From positions 53,904 through 117,903 of the forward strand of contig JAITLO010000022.1 of assembly GCA_031277855.1 (NCBI GenBank): a stretch of 64,000 bases of DNA, given 5' to 3'. This DNA comes from Acidovorax sp. GTDB taxonomy: Bacteria; Pseudomonadota; Gammaproteobacteria; Burkholderiales; Burkholderiaceae_C. Of the stretch, positions 25,797-33,807 are shown piece by piece. The position numbers and the translations under genes are program-made. The notes under the pieces were generated by a model that saw only the letters and a list, made by a program, of their open reading frames with translations, had not been told where the DNA came from and made no database searches. Position 1 is the first letter of the stretch; the number at the start of each line of letters is the position of its first letter.

Positions 25797-26872
25797 TTTT
25801 TAGGTATTTTTTAAAGACAGTTTTTACTATTTCCGTTGCTTCGATTGCAACCACCTGCTTCGCACGTGATTTTGAATTGCCAAATGGATGGAATAATGAA
25901 TGCGTAGGTCGCATGCAAATCAGTATGCCGGGAACTTTTGAAGTGGCCGCAAAGTCTGCCCAATCCTTTGGAAAGTATTTTGGAGAAGTAGCCGAACAAT
26001 CGCAATTTGAATTCATAGATGGACAAATAGCCGGGTACTCTAAAGGCACCGATATTACACATAAGTTAATTCAAAATCAGATTCAGAATATTTTTGACAT
26101 GGTAAAGAAAAGAGTAGAGAGCACCAGAAATCTTGTGTCAAAAGAAAAGGAAAATCCAAATAACTTCGAAATCTTACAGACCGGTCAAAAAACAGGAATT
26201 GCCTACAGATATAAAAATGGATATGTTTTAGTTTTATTAATGAATGGACATTTAATAAAAAAAATTGGAGGGGATAAAAATAAAGAATGGGAATCCGTTG
26301 AAAAAGAATTCGAAAACGATATCAATAATATAAAGTATAGAGATACCGGTGAAATACCAACTGATTCAGGGATTTGCATGCCTTATTTTTTTAAGGCTGA
26401 CTCGGGCAACGAGCCTCGGTGGATTGCCATGACATACCGCCTTAAAGAACATCCCGACATCACCATCATGCTCAAGGATGAAAAGGCCGAGCCCATCCCC
26501 AGTTATGTGAATCGCTCAAAAATTACTCCGGCAGCAAAAATTGATTTTTTCTGGCGCCAGAGATACCAAAATACCATCGAAGCAGAATACCTATGGAGTT
26601 TTATGCGCCCTATCAAACTAGCCAATGTTTGGGGCAAGGCTGCCGCCGTAAAAATGACACGCCGGGGAGGGGAAACTGACTTTGGCTACTACGCAGTCGC
26701 TAATGGTGATCCTGACGCTAAAGAGGACACCCCTAATTTGGAGTTATATGTCATTCAAGATTCTAAAAATGCAAAATCAAAAGGCATAGAACCGATGAAC
26801 AAAGAAGATTTTCTTGAGTTGGCCCAAAAAATTGCTGCCAGCGTCAGGCACAGGCCAATCACAACGCAATGA
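25793..26872 (+). CDS. Secreted immunity protein for the phospholipase effector (Tli-type)
   Basis: 359 residues. A signal peptide is clear: MIFRYFLKTVFTISVASIA then TTCFA-RDF. The mature protein opens with NNECVGRMQISMPGTFEVA, which resembles the N-terminal domain of Tli4-family immunity proteins. A second similar start, SGICMPYFF, near residue 196 suggests a two-domain layout. The start overlaps the effector stop by four bases (ATGA). Periplasmic location fits neutralising an effector delivered to the periplasm. It is the most AT-rich gene in the window, with runs of A and T. The immunity role is inferred mainly from position and signal peptide; the family match is from memory. Confidence 0.65.
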   Translation: MIFRYFLKTVFTISVASIATTCFARDFELPNGWNNECVGRMQISMPGTFEVAAKSAQSFGKYFGEVAEQSQFEFIDGQIAGYSKGTDITHKLIQNQIQNIFDMVKKRVESTRNLVSKEKENPNNFEILQTGQKTGIAYRYKNGYVLVLLMNGHLIKKIGGDKNKEWESVEKEFENDINNIKYRDTGEIPTDSGICMPYFFKADSGNEPRWIAMTYRLKEHPDITIMLKDEKAEPIPSYVNRSKITPAAKIDFFWRQRYQNTIEAEYLWSFMRPIKLANVWGKAAAVKMTRRGGETDFGYYAVANGDPDAKEDTPNLELYVIQDSKNAKSKGIEPMNKEDFLELAQKIAASVRHRPITTQ

Positions 26873-26907
26873 TGGCATCCAAGCAGGTCGCCTCCTTCCA
26901 ACTTCAC

Positions 26908-26937
26908 AAAAAATGGCCGCAGTCGCGGCCATTTTTT
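26908..26937. terminator. Bidirectional intrinsic terminator
   Basis: AAAAAATGGCCGC, loop AGTC, GCGGCCATTTTTT. A-tract and T-tract flank the stem symmetrically, so it can end the immunity-gene transcript (plus) and the TonB-receptor transcript (minus), which converge here. Confidence 0.9.
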
Positions 26938-26951
26938 ATTGTCAGTGAAGT

Positions 26952-29057
26952 TTAAAACTTCATATCCGCCCGTACCCACCAGGTACGCCCCGGCTCGTTG
27001 ATGCGCGTGCCGCCGGGGAAGCCGAAGCCGGCATTGCCCGCCAGGTTCAGGTGCTCGGCATAGGCCTTGTCGAACAGATTGTCCACGCCCATCAGCAGCT
27101 TCCACTGGGTATTCACGCGGTAGCTGGCGTTGAGCGAGAGCACGCCAAATCCGCTGCTTGCGCCCATGTCCTTGCCCACCACATTGCCCTGGTTCAGCGC
27201 ATAGCGGTGCTGGGGCGCCACCAGACGCCACAGCGCACCTGCGGTCCAGGGGCCCTGGGCATAGTCCAGGCCCAGGCGCAGTTCGGCCGGCGGGGTTTGG
27301 GGCAAGGGGCGGCTGTCGGTTCGGTTATCCCCCCAGGTGGTGGCCAGCGTGGCCTGGGCCGTCCATGCCGGTGTGAGCTGGTAGTTGCCGCCCAATTCGA
27401 AACCTGCGGTGCGTGCATTCACATTGCGCACGGCGGAAGTCATGCCGCTGTAGTCAAACAACATGTAGTCACGCACATAGCCCAGATAGCCAGAGGCCCA
27501 GGCCTGCCAGCCCTGGCCCTTCCACTGTGCACCCACGTCCAGCTGGGTGGTTTTTTCGGGTTGCAGCGAGGCAAATGCATTGCCCTTGTTGGCGGCGCTG
27601 TTGCCGGGCGAGATCAGCTCCCAATAATCAGGAAAGCGCTGCACATGGCCCAGGCCGGCGTAGACCGTGGTGCCTGGGGACAGTTGCTGCTCCCAACGCA
27701 CAAAGCCGCTGGGCATGGCGTTTTTGCTGCGCTCGTTGTCGGCGGCAATGGGGCTGACGCCGCCGTAGCTGGTGGCATAGCGCCAGGCTTCTGCCTTGTC
27801 CAGGCGCAGGCCACCCACCCAGCGCGTTTGCGTACTGGCTTGCCAGCTCAGCTCGCCAAACCAGCCCCAGTTGGCAAACTTGGCATTGCGCTCCCAGGGC
27901 TTGGCCACGTACGAGTTCGCAGGCGTGCCCTTGCGCATGTCGTGCGGGCTGTTCTGACCGTCAAAGCCAGTGACCAGCTCCCAGCCTGCGGCCGGCTGCA
28001 GCGTGGCGGCCACGCGCGCGCCAGTGGTGATGCGGCGCACACTGCTGGCCATACCGCCAGCCATCATGCCGGTGGTGGGCGGGGTGCGCAGCGTGAAGTT
28101 GTCCATCACATGGTCTGCCTTGTTGCTGTAGACCTGGGCCTCCAGCTTGGTCAGCCAAGGGGTGAGGTGTTTTTTCTCTGCACGCAGGCCCCAGCTGTCG
28201 CGGCGAAACTGCGTGCCGTCCATGCCGCGGCCGCCATAGCGGGCCCAGCCATCGCCGGCGCCGGCGCTCAGCTCCAGCAAGGTGTCTGCATCGGGCGTCC
28301 AGCCCAGGGCCACATCGGTATTCCATTTGTCATAGGCCGAGGGCACGCTCCGGCCACGGCCGTCGCGGTAGTCCTGGCTGTGGGAATGGTTGGCCGTGGC
28401 TCGCAGATAGACCTGGTTGTTGCCCACCTCCAGCGTGGCGGTCTGGTCGTTACGGCCATGGCCACCGCCCAGCAGGCTGGCTTCCAGCTTGGCACCGGGC
28501 TCGGTGAATTCGGGCGGCAGCCGGTCAAAGCGCACCACGCCGGCCGAGGCGCCCGGGCCCCAGACCACGGTCTGCGGGCCTTTGACCACGGTGAGCTGGT
28601 CAAAGGTTTCGGGCGAGATATAGGAGCTGGGCGAATCCATGCGCCCGGGACAGGCGCCCTGCAACTGCGTGCCATTGGTGAGCAGGGGCAGGCGAGAGCC
28701 GAACTGGCCACGGAACACCGGGTCGCTGTTGGAGCCACCGCTGCGAATGGCCGAGAAACCGGGAATGGTCTTGAGGTAGTCGGCCGCATCGCTGGCCGGA
28801 ATCGGCTGGCGTGGCTGCTTGGGGTCGGTCACCACCTGCACGGGCGAGTGGTCATGGACAGCGGTGACCACCACCTCTTGCAGGCTGCCGGCGGCGGCGG
28901 CGGCGGTATCGGTCATGCTGGCCATGCCGGCCGCTTGCGCTACGACCGGCAGCATCAGGCTGGCGACGCAGGCCAGCGCGGTGGGAGAAACAGAAAAAGG
29001 CAGATTGGGCACAGAGGCAGAGCCGATGCGCGCCAAGGCGAGAAAGGAGTAAGACAT
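26952..29057 (-). CDS. TonB-dependent copper receptor, OprC/NosA type
   Basis: 701 residues with a signal region ending near VVAQA-AGM, a plug domain and a 22-strand type barrel ending in aromatic F (MKF). The plug text NGTQLQGACPGRMDSPSSY, then ISPETFDQLTVVKGPQTV and WGPGASAG, is the hallmark of the copper-receptor subfamily (OprC of Pseudomonas, NosA). The mature N-terminus carries Met/His residues (MASMT, HDHSP). A Met-rich stretch TTGMMAGGMASS lies in an external loop region. OprC binds Cu with Cys and Met residues; the Cys of GACPGRMD fits that role. The DUF2946 gene upstream on the same strand supports copper. It shares the bidirectional terminator with the T6SS cassette. Confidence 0.85.
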   Translation of the reverse strand: MSYSFLALARIGSASVPNLPFSVSPTALACVASLMLPVVAQAAGMASMTDTAAAAAGSLQEVVVTAVHDHSPVQVVTDPKQPRQPIPASDAADYLKTIPGFSAIRSGGSNSDPVFRGQFGSRLPLLTNGTQLQGACPGRMDSPSSYISPETFDQLTVVKGPQTVVWGPGASAGVVRFDRLPPEFTEPGAKLEASLLGGGHGRNDQTATLEVGNNQVYLRATANHSHSQDYRDGRGRSVPSAYDKWNTDVALGWTPDADTLLELSAGAGDGWARYGGRGMDGTQFRRDSWGLRAEKKHLTPWLTKLEAQVYSNKADHVMDNFTLRTPPTTGMMAGGMASSVRRITTGARVAATLQPAAGWELVTGFDGQNSPHDMRKGTPANSYVAKPWERNAKFANWGWFGELSWQASTQTRWVGGLRLDKAEAWRYATSYGGVSPIAADNERSKNAMPSGFVRWEQQLSPGTTVYAGLGHVQRFPDYWELISPGNSAANKGNAFASLQPEKTTQLDVGAQWKGQGWQAWASGYLGYVRDYMLFDYSGMTSAVRNVNARTAGFELGGNYQLTPAWTAQATLATTWGDNRTDSRPLPQTPPAELRLGLDYAQGPWTAGALWRLVAPQHRYALNQGNVVGKDMGASSGFGVLSLNASYRVNTQWKLLMGVDNLFDKAYAEHLNLAGNAGFGFPGGTRINEPGRTWWVRADMKF

Positions 29058-29188
29058 GCAAAAGTTCCACGGCTCCAGCCCATGGCCACCGACAGGCAGG
29101 GCCGCAAGCGGCCCGCCCCCATGGACATGGGCGAGGAGCTAATCAAAAAGTGATGGGTGAAGCGCGCAGCCGTTGAGGCTGGGCACTG

Positions 29189-29665
29189 TCAGGCGTGGAA
29201 GCGCGCAGGAGGGCCACGCGGCGGTAGCGGGGCCGCCGCCTGCAGGGCGGGCGGGAAATGGGCAGGCGCCAACCAGACCGGGCCATGCACGGGCCGGGGC
29301 GGCTGGTAGACCTGCAGCGCCACCGTGGCTGGCGGGCTGAGGGCGATACACAGCAAACAGTCCGGATCCTGGTGGCTGTGGGAAGCGTCGGAGGACGGGC
29401 CATGCCCTGCCGCATGTCCATCCGGAGCCGGGCTGATGCTGGCGTTCGGGTCTGGAGCCGCATCGTCCACCACGGTGCAGATGTCGTGCAGCACGGCCTG
29501 CTCCATGGCCGCAGCCGATGTCTCCGATGCTCCCGGAGTAGCAGCATCCGGCCAGGGCATGGCACGCACGCGCACGCCCGCCAGCATGGCCACCAGCCAC
29601 AGCATGGCGCACAGGGCAAGCACCCAGTAGCCCAGGCGGCGGTTGCGACGGATCTGCTCCAACAT
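29189..29665 (-). CDS. DUF2946 family protein, copper-associated
   Basis: 158 residues. One N-terminal membrane segment (LGYWVLALCAMLWLVAMLAG) is followed by a His/Asp-rich stretch (HAAGHGPSSDASHSHQDPD) and the motif CLLCIALSPP, a CxxC-like pair typical of DUF2946. Such small proteins are often encoded next to copper TonB receptors and may handle copper in the periplasm; the molecular role is unknown. It is 131 bp upstream of the receptor on the same strand and divergent from the TPR-like gene. Confidence 0.75.
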   Translation of the reverse strand: MLEQIRRNRRLGYWVLALCAMLWLVAMLAGVRVRAMPWPDAATPGASETSAAAMEQAVLHDICTVVDDAAPDPNASISPAPDGHAAGHGPSSDASHSHQDPDCLLCIALSPPATVALQVYQPPRPVHGPVWLAPAHFPPALQAAAPLPPRGPPARFHA

Positions 29666-29759
29666 GGGCGGGGATTATGGCCGCAGCTGTTACAGAACGC
29701 TTCTGCGCTGGCGCAAAAAATGGCCTTGCTCCATGCCACGCGCTGCGACAATCGTGCCC

Positions 29760-30188
29760 ATGTCTGCAGACTCCTTCTCTACCGAACTGGCCGCCGGCAA
29801 TGCCCTGGTGCAACAGGCCCAGACCCTGGCCACCACCGACTTTGCCCAGGCCCGCGCACTGTGGCAGCGGGCGGGCCAGCATTTCTACCGCGCCCACCAG
29901 GCCGACCGCAACCAGCCCGAGGCCGCTTTTCGACTGGCCCAGGCCTGGATGGCCGAGGCCTATGCCCTGCAAAAAGAGGGCTCACCCAATGCCCTGCTGA
30001 TGTGGAGCAATGCCGCCGCCCAGTGTGAGCTGGCCTTTGACCTGGACAGCGAAAACGGCCGCATTGCCATGACCGCCGCCAGCTGCCACCACTTTGCCGG
30101 CGAGGAAGATGCCTCCAAGGCTTGGCGGCGCATTGGCGAGCATCTGCTGCAAGATAAGGCCGCCAGCGATGTAGGTGATGGCGACTGA
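29760..30188 (+). CDS. Small TPR-like helical protein of unknown function
   Basis: 142 residues from the ATG at 29760; the frame is open further upstream, but there it overlaps the divergent DUF2946 start. Predicted all-helical, Ala-rich and with repeated helix-turn-helix patterns (FAQARALWQRAGQHFYRAHQAD, AAFRLAQAWMAEAYAL), suggesting a tetratricopeptide-like scaffold. It is acidic at the C-terminus (DVGDGD) and has no signal peptide. I do not recognise a named family. A terminator hairpin follows. Confidence 0.65.
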   Translation: MSADSFSTELAAGNALVQQAQTLATTDFAQARALWQRAGQHFYRAHQADRNQPEAAFRLAQAWMAEAYALQKEGSPNALLMWSNAAAQCELAFDLDSENGRIAMTAASCHHFAGEEDASKAWRRIGEHLLQDKAASDVGDGD

Positions 30189-30213
30189 GCCCGCCCACAC
30201 CACCTACGAAAAC

Positions 30214-30254
30214 AAGAGCAGCCGCTGCATATGCAGGGCTGCTCTTATTGTTTT
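30214..30254 (+). terminator. Intrinsic terminator
   Basis: AAGAGCAGCC and GGGCTGCTCTT form the stem around GCTGCATATGCA, followed by ATTGTTTT. It lies 26 bp after the TPR-like gene. The inner loop GCTGCATATGCA can extend the pairing. Confidence 0.75.
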
Positions 30255-30311
30255 ACCGCGTCAAAACCTAGGCTGCATCGGTAGCGACAGCTATGGTTTT
30301 AGACTGCGCTA

Positions 30312-31286
30312 TCACTGGCCTTGGCCTGCTGCCTGGTAAACCTGCTTGAGCTGTGTCACGTTGCGCAGCATGGCCGTGGGGCCGCTGCTGCCCATCAAAT
30401 ACCAGCCCTTGGGGTCCAGAAACACCACCTGGTTTTTCTGCCCGGCCGGCGTGCTGCGGACCTGGGCGTTGTCAAACACCTGGGTGGACGGAACAATGGC
30501 GCCGCCGCCTGGGGCCGAGCCGGTGGCGGTGTTGCGGTCGATCACATAAATCCACTGCGGCTGCAGCTTGGCCAGGTCGTCAAAACCAAAGGCGGGGCCA
30601 CCGCGCGCAGGCACATCCTTGGCCGTCAACAGCGACTGGGCGCCCAGCACATCAAACAAAAAGCCAAAGCGCGCGCCCGGTGCCTGGGGCATGATTTTGT
30701 CGTTGATGGCCATCAGCAGCACACCGGGCGCGGCCTGGCTGGCCAGCGGGCGCAGGCTGGCCACTTCGCTGCGCACCTGGTCCATCAGCGCCCGGCCCTG
30801 GGCCTGCTTGCCATACAGGCCGGCCAGCGCCGTCACAGTGCGGTCCATATCCTCCAGCATATGGCTGCCGCGCACGCTGAAGTCCACCGTGGGCGCCAGC
30901 TTGCTCAGCAGCTCGTACTTGGCGCTGGAACGACCGCCCACGATGATCAGATCCGGACGCAGGCGACTGAGTGCGTCGTAGTCAGGCTCAAACAAACTGC
31001 CCGCCACCGTGTAGCGCGGTGCGGCATAGCTGCTCAAGTAGTCAGGCAGCTGTGCCTTGGGCACGCCAGCCACCGGCAAACCCAGGGTGTGCATGGCGTC
31101 CAAAGCCCCCAGGTCATAAACCACAACGCGTAGCGGCTTGGCGGGGACTTGGGTCACGCCGCTGGCATGCGCAACAGCAACGGTCTGTGATGTACCAGCC
31201 CAGGTTGCAGGAGCCAGCGTGCACATGCTGGCCACAGCACAAGCCAACCAATGGCGACGCGATGAGAAGAGTGAGATAGAGGGCAT
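30312..31286 (-). CDS. Iron-siderophore ABC transporter substrate-binding protein
   Basis: 324 residues with a signal peptide (about 1-30, APATWA-GTS). The FecB/FatB-type fold is seen from PLRVVVYDLGALDAMHTLGLPVAGVPK, then EPDYDALSRLRPDLIIVGGRSS and the C-terminal lobe AFGFDDLAKLQPQWIYVIDR. It resembles YclQ/CeuE-type proteins that bind ferric catecholate siderophores in the periplasm. It is divergent from a FepA-like receptor across a 174-bp AT-rich gap. No permease or ATPase gene is adjacent, so transport partners must be elsewhere. Confidence 0.85.
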   Translation of the reverse strand: MPSISLFSSRRHWLACAVASMCTLAPATWAGTSQTVAVAHASGVTQVPAKPLRVVVYDLGALDAMHTLGLPVAGVPKAQLPDYLSSYAAPRYTVAGSLFEPDYDALSRLRPDLIIVGGRSSAKYELLSKLAPTVDFSVRGSHMLEDMDRTVTALAGLYGKQAQGRALMDQVRSEVASLRPLASQAAPGVLLMAINDKIMPQAPGARFGFLFDVLGAQSLLTAKDVPARGGPAFGFDDLAKLQPQWIYVIDRNTATGSAPGGGAIVPSTQVFDNAQVRSTPAGQKNQVVFLDPKGWYLMGSSGPTAMLRNVTQLKQVYQAAGQGQ

Positions 31287-31375
31287 CCGTTTTCCATAAA
31301 GTTGACAATAAACAACTTCTTGCCCTCATCTGAAGCCATCAAACTTTATTTTTCGATGAAATAACAACGAAATGA

Positions 31376-31435
31376 GAACAAGAATAACTATCAATGCTAC
31401 ATCATGTTGCTAAAATTAAATAAGAATGATTCCTG
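31376..31435. promoter_or_regulatory. Probable divergent iron-regulated promoter region
   Basis: The 31287-31460 gap is AT-rich. AAGAATAACTATCAATGCT (from 31380) and TTAAATAAGAATGATTCCT (from 31416) each match roughly half of the Fur consensus. The functions of both flanking genes (siderophore receptor and binding protein) make Fur control likely. These are weak boxes compared with the one at 41416. Confidence 0.4.
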
Positions 31436-31460
31436 TTAGCAATTTATAGATTGTCCGTTG

Positions 31461-33686
31461 ATGTCCAGCTCTCCAACTTTTCGCCTCTTTGCCCTTTCTG
31501 CCATCGCCTTGGCGGCCCACGCCACCGCAACAGCCCAAACCAGCACAGATCAAGTGCTGAGCGAGACCACCGTCCGCGCCACTGCGGAGGAAGAGCTCAA
31601 ACAAGCGCTGGGGGTGTCTGTCATTACCCAGGAAGAACTGACCGAGCGCGCACCGGCCAACGATATTTCCGAGCTGGTGCGTACCATGCCAGGCGTCAAC
31701 CTGACCGGTAACTCCGCCTCGGGTCAATATGGCAACAACCGCCAGATCGACCTGCGCGGCATGGGCCCGGAAAACACGCTGATCCTGATCGATGGCAAAC
31801 CTGTGCAATCGCGCAATGGTGCCAAGATGGGCCGTAGTGGTGAACGAGACACCCGCGGTGACTCCAACTGGGTGCCGGTGGAAGCCATCGAACGCATCGA
31901 AGTCATTCGTGGCCCAGCGGCAGCGCGCTACGGCTCGGGCGCAGCAGGTGGTGTAGTGAACATCATCACCAAAAAGCCCTCCGGCAAGCTGCAGGGCTCG
32001 GTCACCGTCTATGGCAAGTTCCAGGAAGACAGTAACGAGGGCGATACGAAGCGCAGCAGCTTCAACCTGTCTGGCCCGCTGGCAGAAAACTTCTCTTTCC
32101 GCCTGTTTGGCAATGTCGCCAAGACCGATGCCGACAGCCCGGACCTGAACCGCACTCCCAGCACCTCTTCGCAATTCGCGCCTTCCGGGCGCGAAGGTGT
32201 GCGAAACAAGGACATCAACGCCATGCTGCGCTGGGACTTGACGCCACGCCAAGTGCTGGAGCTGGAGCTGGGAGCCAGTCGCCAAGGCAATATCTATACA
32301 GGGGAATCCCCTGTCAGCATCGACGCGAACACCCCCGTACGTGATTCTCTGTTAGGACAAGAGACCAACCGTACCAACCGCAATACAGTGGGCCTGAACC
32401 ACCGCGGCACCTGGGACTGGGGTACGTCGCGCCTGCTGTTCCAATATGAAAACACGCGCCGATGGCAAAACCCGGTGGGCTTGGCTGGGTCCGTGGAACA
32501 AGCTCCCAGCAGTGCTACAGAAAAAGTAACTTCCAAGCTGGGCAACTACTTTTTAACAGGTGAAGTCAACACCCCGTTCAAGCTGGGAAGCACCTCGCAC
32601 ATGCTCACCAGCGGCTTTGAATACCGTAACGAGAAGCTCGATGACGCAGCTGCCATGGGTCAGGGAACGGGTTCCGGCGGCAACAACATCGGCGGCCTGA
32701 CTGGTGGGTCTGGCGTGCGCAGCGGCAAGTCCGATGCACAGACTTTTGCCCTCTTCGTGGAAGACAACTTCGAGCTGGTGCGCAATCTAATCGTGACGCC
32801 GGGCATGCGCTTCGACCACCACAGCCAATCGGGCAACAACTGGAGCCCCAGCCTGAACACCACCTACCACGTGAATGACAACTGGCAGCTGAAGGGCGGC
32901 ATTGCACGAGCCTTCAAGGCGCCAAACCTCTACCAGACTAATATCAACTACCTGTACTACACACGTGGCAATGGCTGCCCAGTGAACTCGCCCAGCATCG
33001 GAGCTGGCTGCTACATCATGGGCAACCCCGATCTGAAGGCAGAAACCAGCATTAACAAAGAGCTGGGTGTGGCCTATACCAACCACAACGGTCTGGATGC
33101 CAGCCTGAGCTACTTCCAGAACGACTACAAAAACAAGATCTATGCAGAGATGAGTGATGGGACACCCATCATCGTGGGACAGTCCAAGGTCTTCCAGTGG
33201 ATGAACGCCAGCAAGGCCATCGTCAAGGGCTTCGAAGGTAATCTAACCTTGCCGCTGGATGGCAAGGATGGCCGTACCCTGAAACTGGTGAACAACTTCA
33301 CCTACATGCTGAAGAACCACAACAAGAGCAATGACCAGCCGCTGTCCGTGATTCCCAAGTACACCGTGAACTCCACCCTGGACTGGAAGGTCAACACTGT
33401 GCTCTCGGCCCAGCTGAATGCCACCTTCTATGGCCGCCAGGAGCCTCGCACCATCCAGTCCGGTGGTGCTGCCTCCACCGGAAACCAGCTGCAGCCACTG
33501 AGCTCGTATGCCTTGTTCGGCATTGGTGCGCAGTACCAGCTGGCCAAGGACTATTCGCTGAACTTTGGCATCACCAACCTAGCCAACAAGCGCCTATACC
33601 GCGAATCTAACAGCTCGGGCGCGGGTGCTGCGACCTACAACGAACTGGGCCGCGCCTACTATGTATCTCTGACGGGCCGCTTCTGA
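31461..33686 (+). CDS. FepA/PfeA-like catecholate siderophore TonB receptor
   Basis: 741 residues from the ATG at 31461 (a TTG directly before it is also in frame). Signal peptide ends near ATATA-QTS; the TonB box is probably VLSETTVRA. The plug contains QIDLRGMGPENTLILIDGKPV and NGAKMGRSGERDTRGDSNWVP, the RxxERDTRGD feature found in FepA, PfeA and BfrA. This is followed by RGPAAARYGSGAAGGVVNI. The barrel ends in YYVSLTGRF with the C-terminal Phe. It should import ferric enterobactin-like catecholates. The partner binding protein is divergent, and a strong terminator follows. Confidence 0.9.
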   Translation: MSSSPTFRLFALSAIALAAHATATAQTSTDQVLSETTVRATAEEELKQALGVSVITQEELTERAPANDISELVRTMPGVNLTGNSASGQYGNNRQIDLRGMGPENTLILIDGKPVQSRNGAKMGRSGERDTRGDSNWVPVEAIERIEVIRGPAAARYGSGAAGGVVNIITKKPSGKLQGSVTVYGKFQEDSNEGDTKRSSFNLSGPLAENFSFRLFGNVAKTDADSPDLNRTPSTSSQFAPSGREGVRNKDINAMLRWDLTPRQVLELELGASRQGNIYTGESPVSIDANTPVRDSLLGQETNRTNRNTVGLNHRGTWDWGTSRLLFQYENTRRWQNPVGLAGSVEQAPSSATEKVTSKLGNYFLTGEVNTPFKLGSTSHMLTSGFEYRNEKLDDAAAMGQGTGSGGNNIGGLTGGSGVRSGKSDAQTFALFVEDNFELVRNLIVTPGMRFDHHSQSGNNWSPSLNTTYHVNDNWQLKGGIARAFKAPNLYQTNINYLYYTRGNGCPVNSPSIGAGCYIMGNPDLKAETSINKELGVAYTNHNGLDASLSYFQNDYKNKIYAEMSDGTPIIVGQSKVFQWMNASKAIVKGFEGNLTLPLDGKDGRTLKLVNNFTYMLKNHNKSNDQPLSVIPKYTVNSTLDWKVNTVLSAQLNATFYGRQEPRTIQSGGAASTGNQLQPLSSYALFGIGAQYQLAKDYSLNFGITNLANKRLYRESNSSGAGAATYNELGRAYYVSLTGRF

Positions 33687-33730
33687 CCCTCATCTGCTAC
33701 CCCGCACCACTCGCTGCGAGTGGCACACAA

Positions 33731-33757
33731 GCCCGAAGCCATGCTTCGGGCTTTTTT
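33731..33757 (+). terminator. Intrinsic terminator after the FepA-like receptor
   Basis: GCCCGAAGC, loop CAT, GCTTCGGGC and TTTTTT. A perfect 9-bp stem with a T-run on the plus strand. The minus-strand eptA-like gene ends 51 bp further on. Confidence 0.92.
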
Positions 33758-33807
33758 GCGTCGGGCTGCTCATCCGCTGCACTATTTTTTCAGCACAGCA
33801 CACCCCA

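Noticed and set aside
27051..29153. A 700-codon open frame opposite the copper receptor
   Set aside because: Shadow of the receptor gene, with no domain signature and no ribosome binding site.
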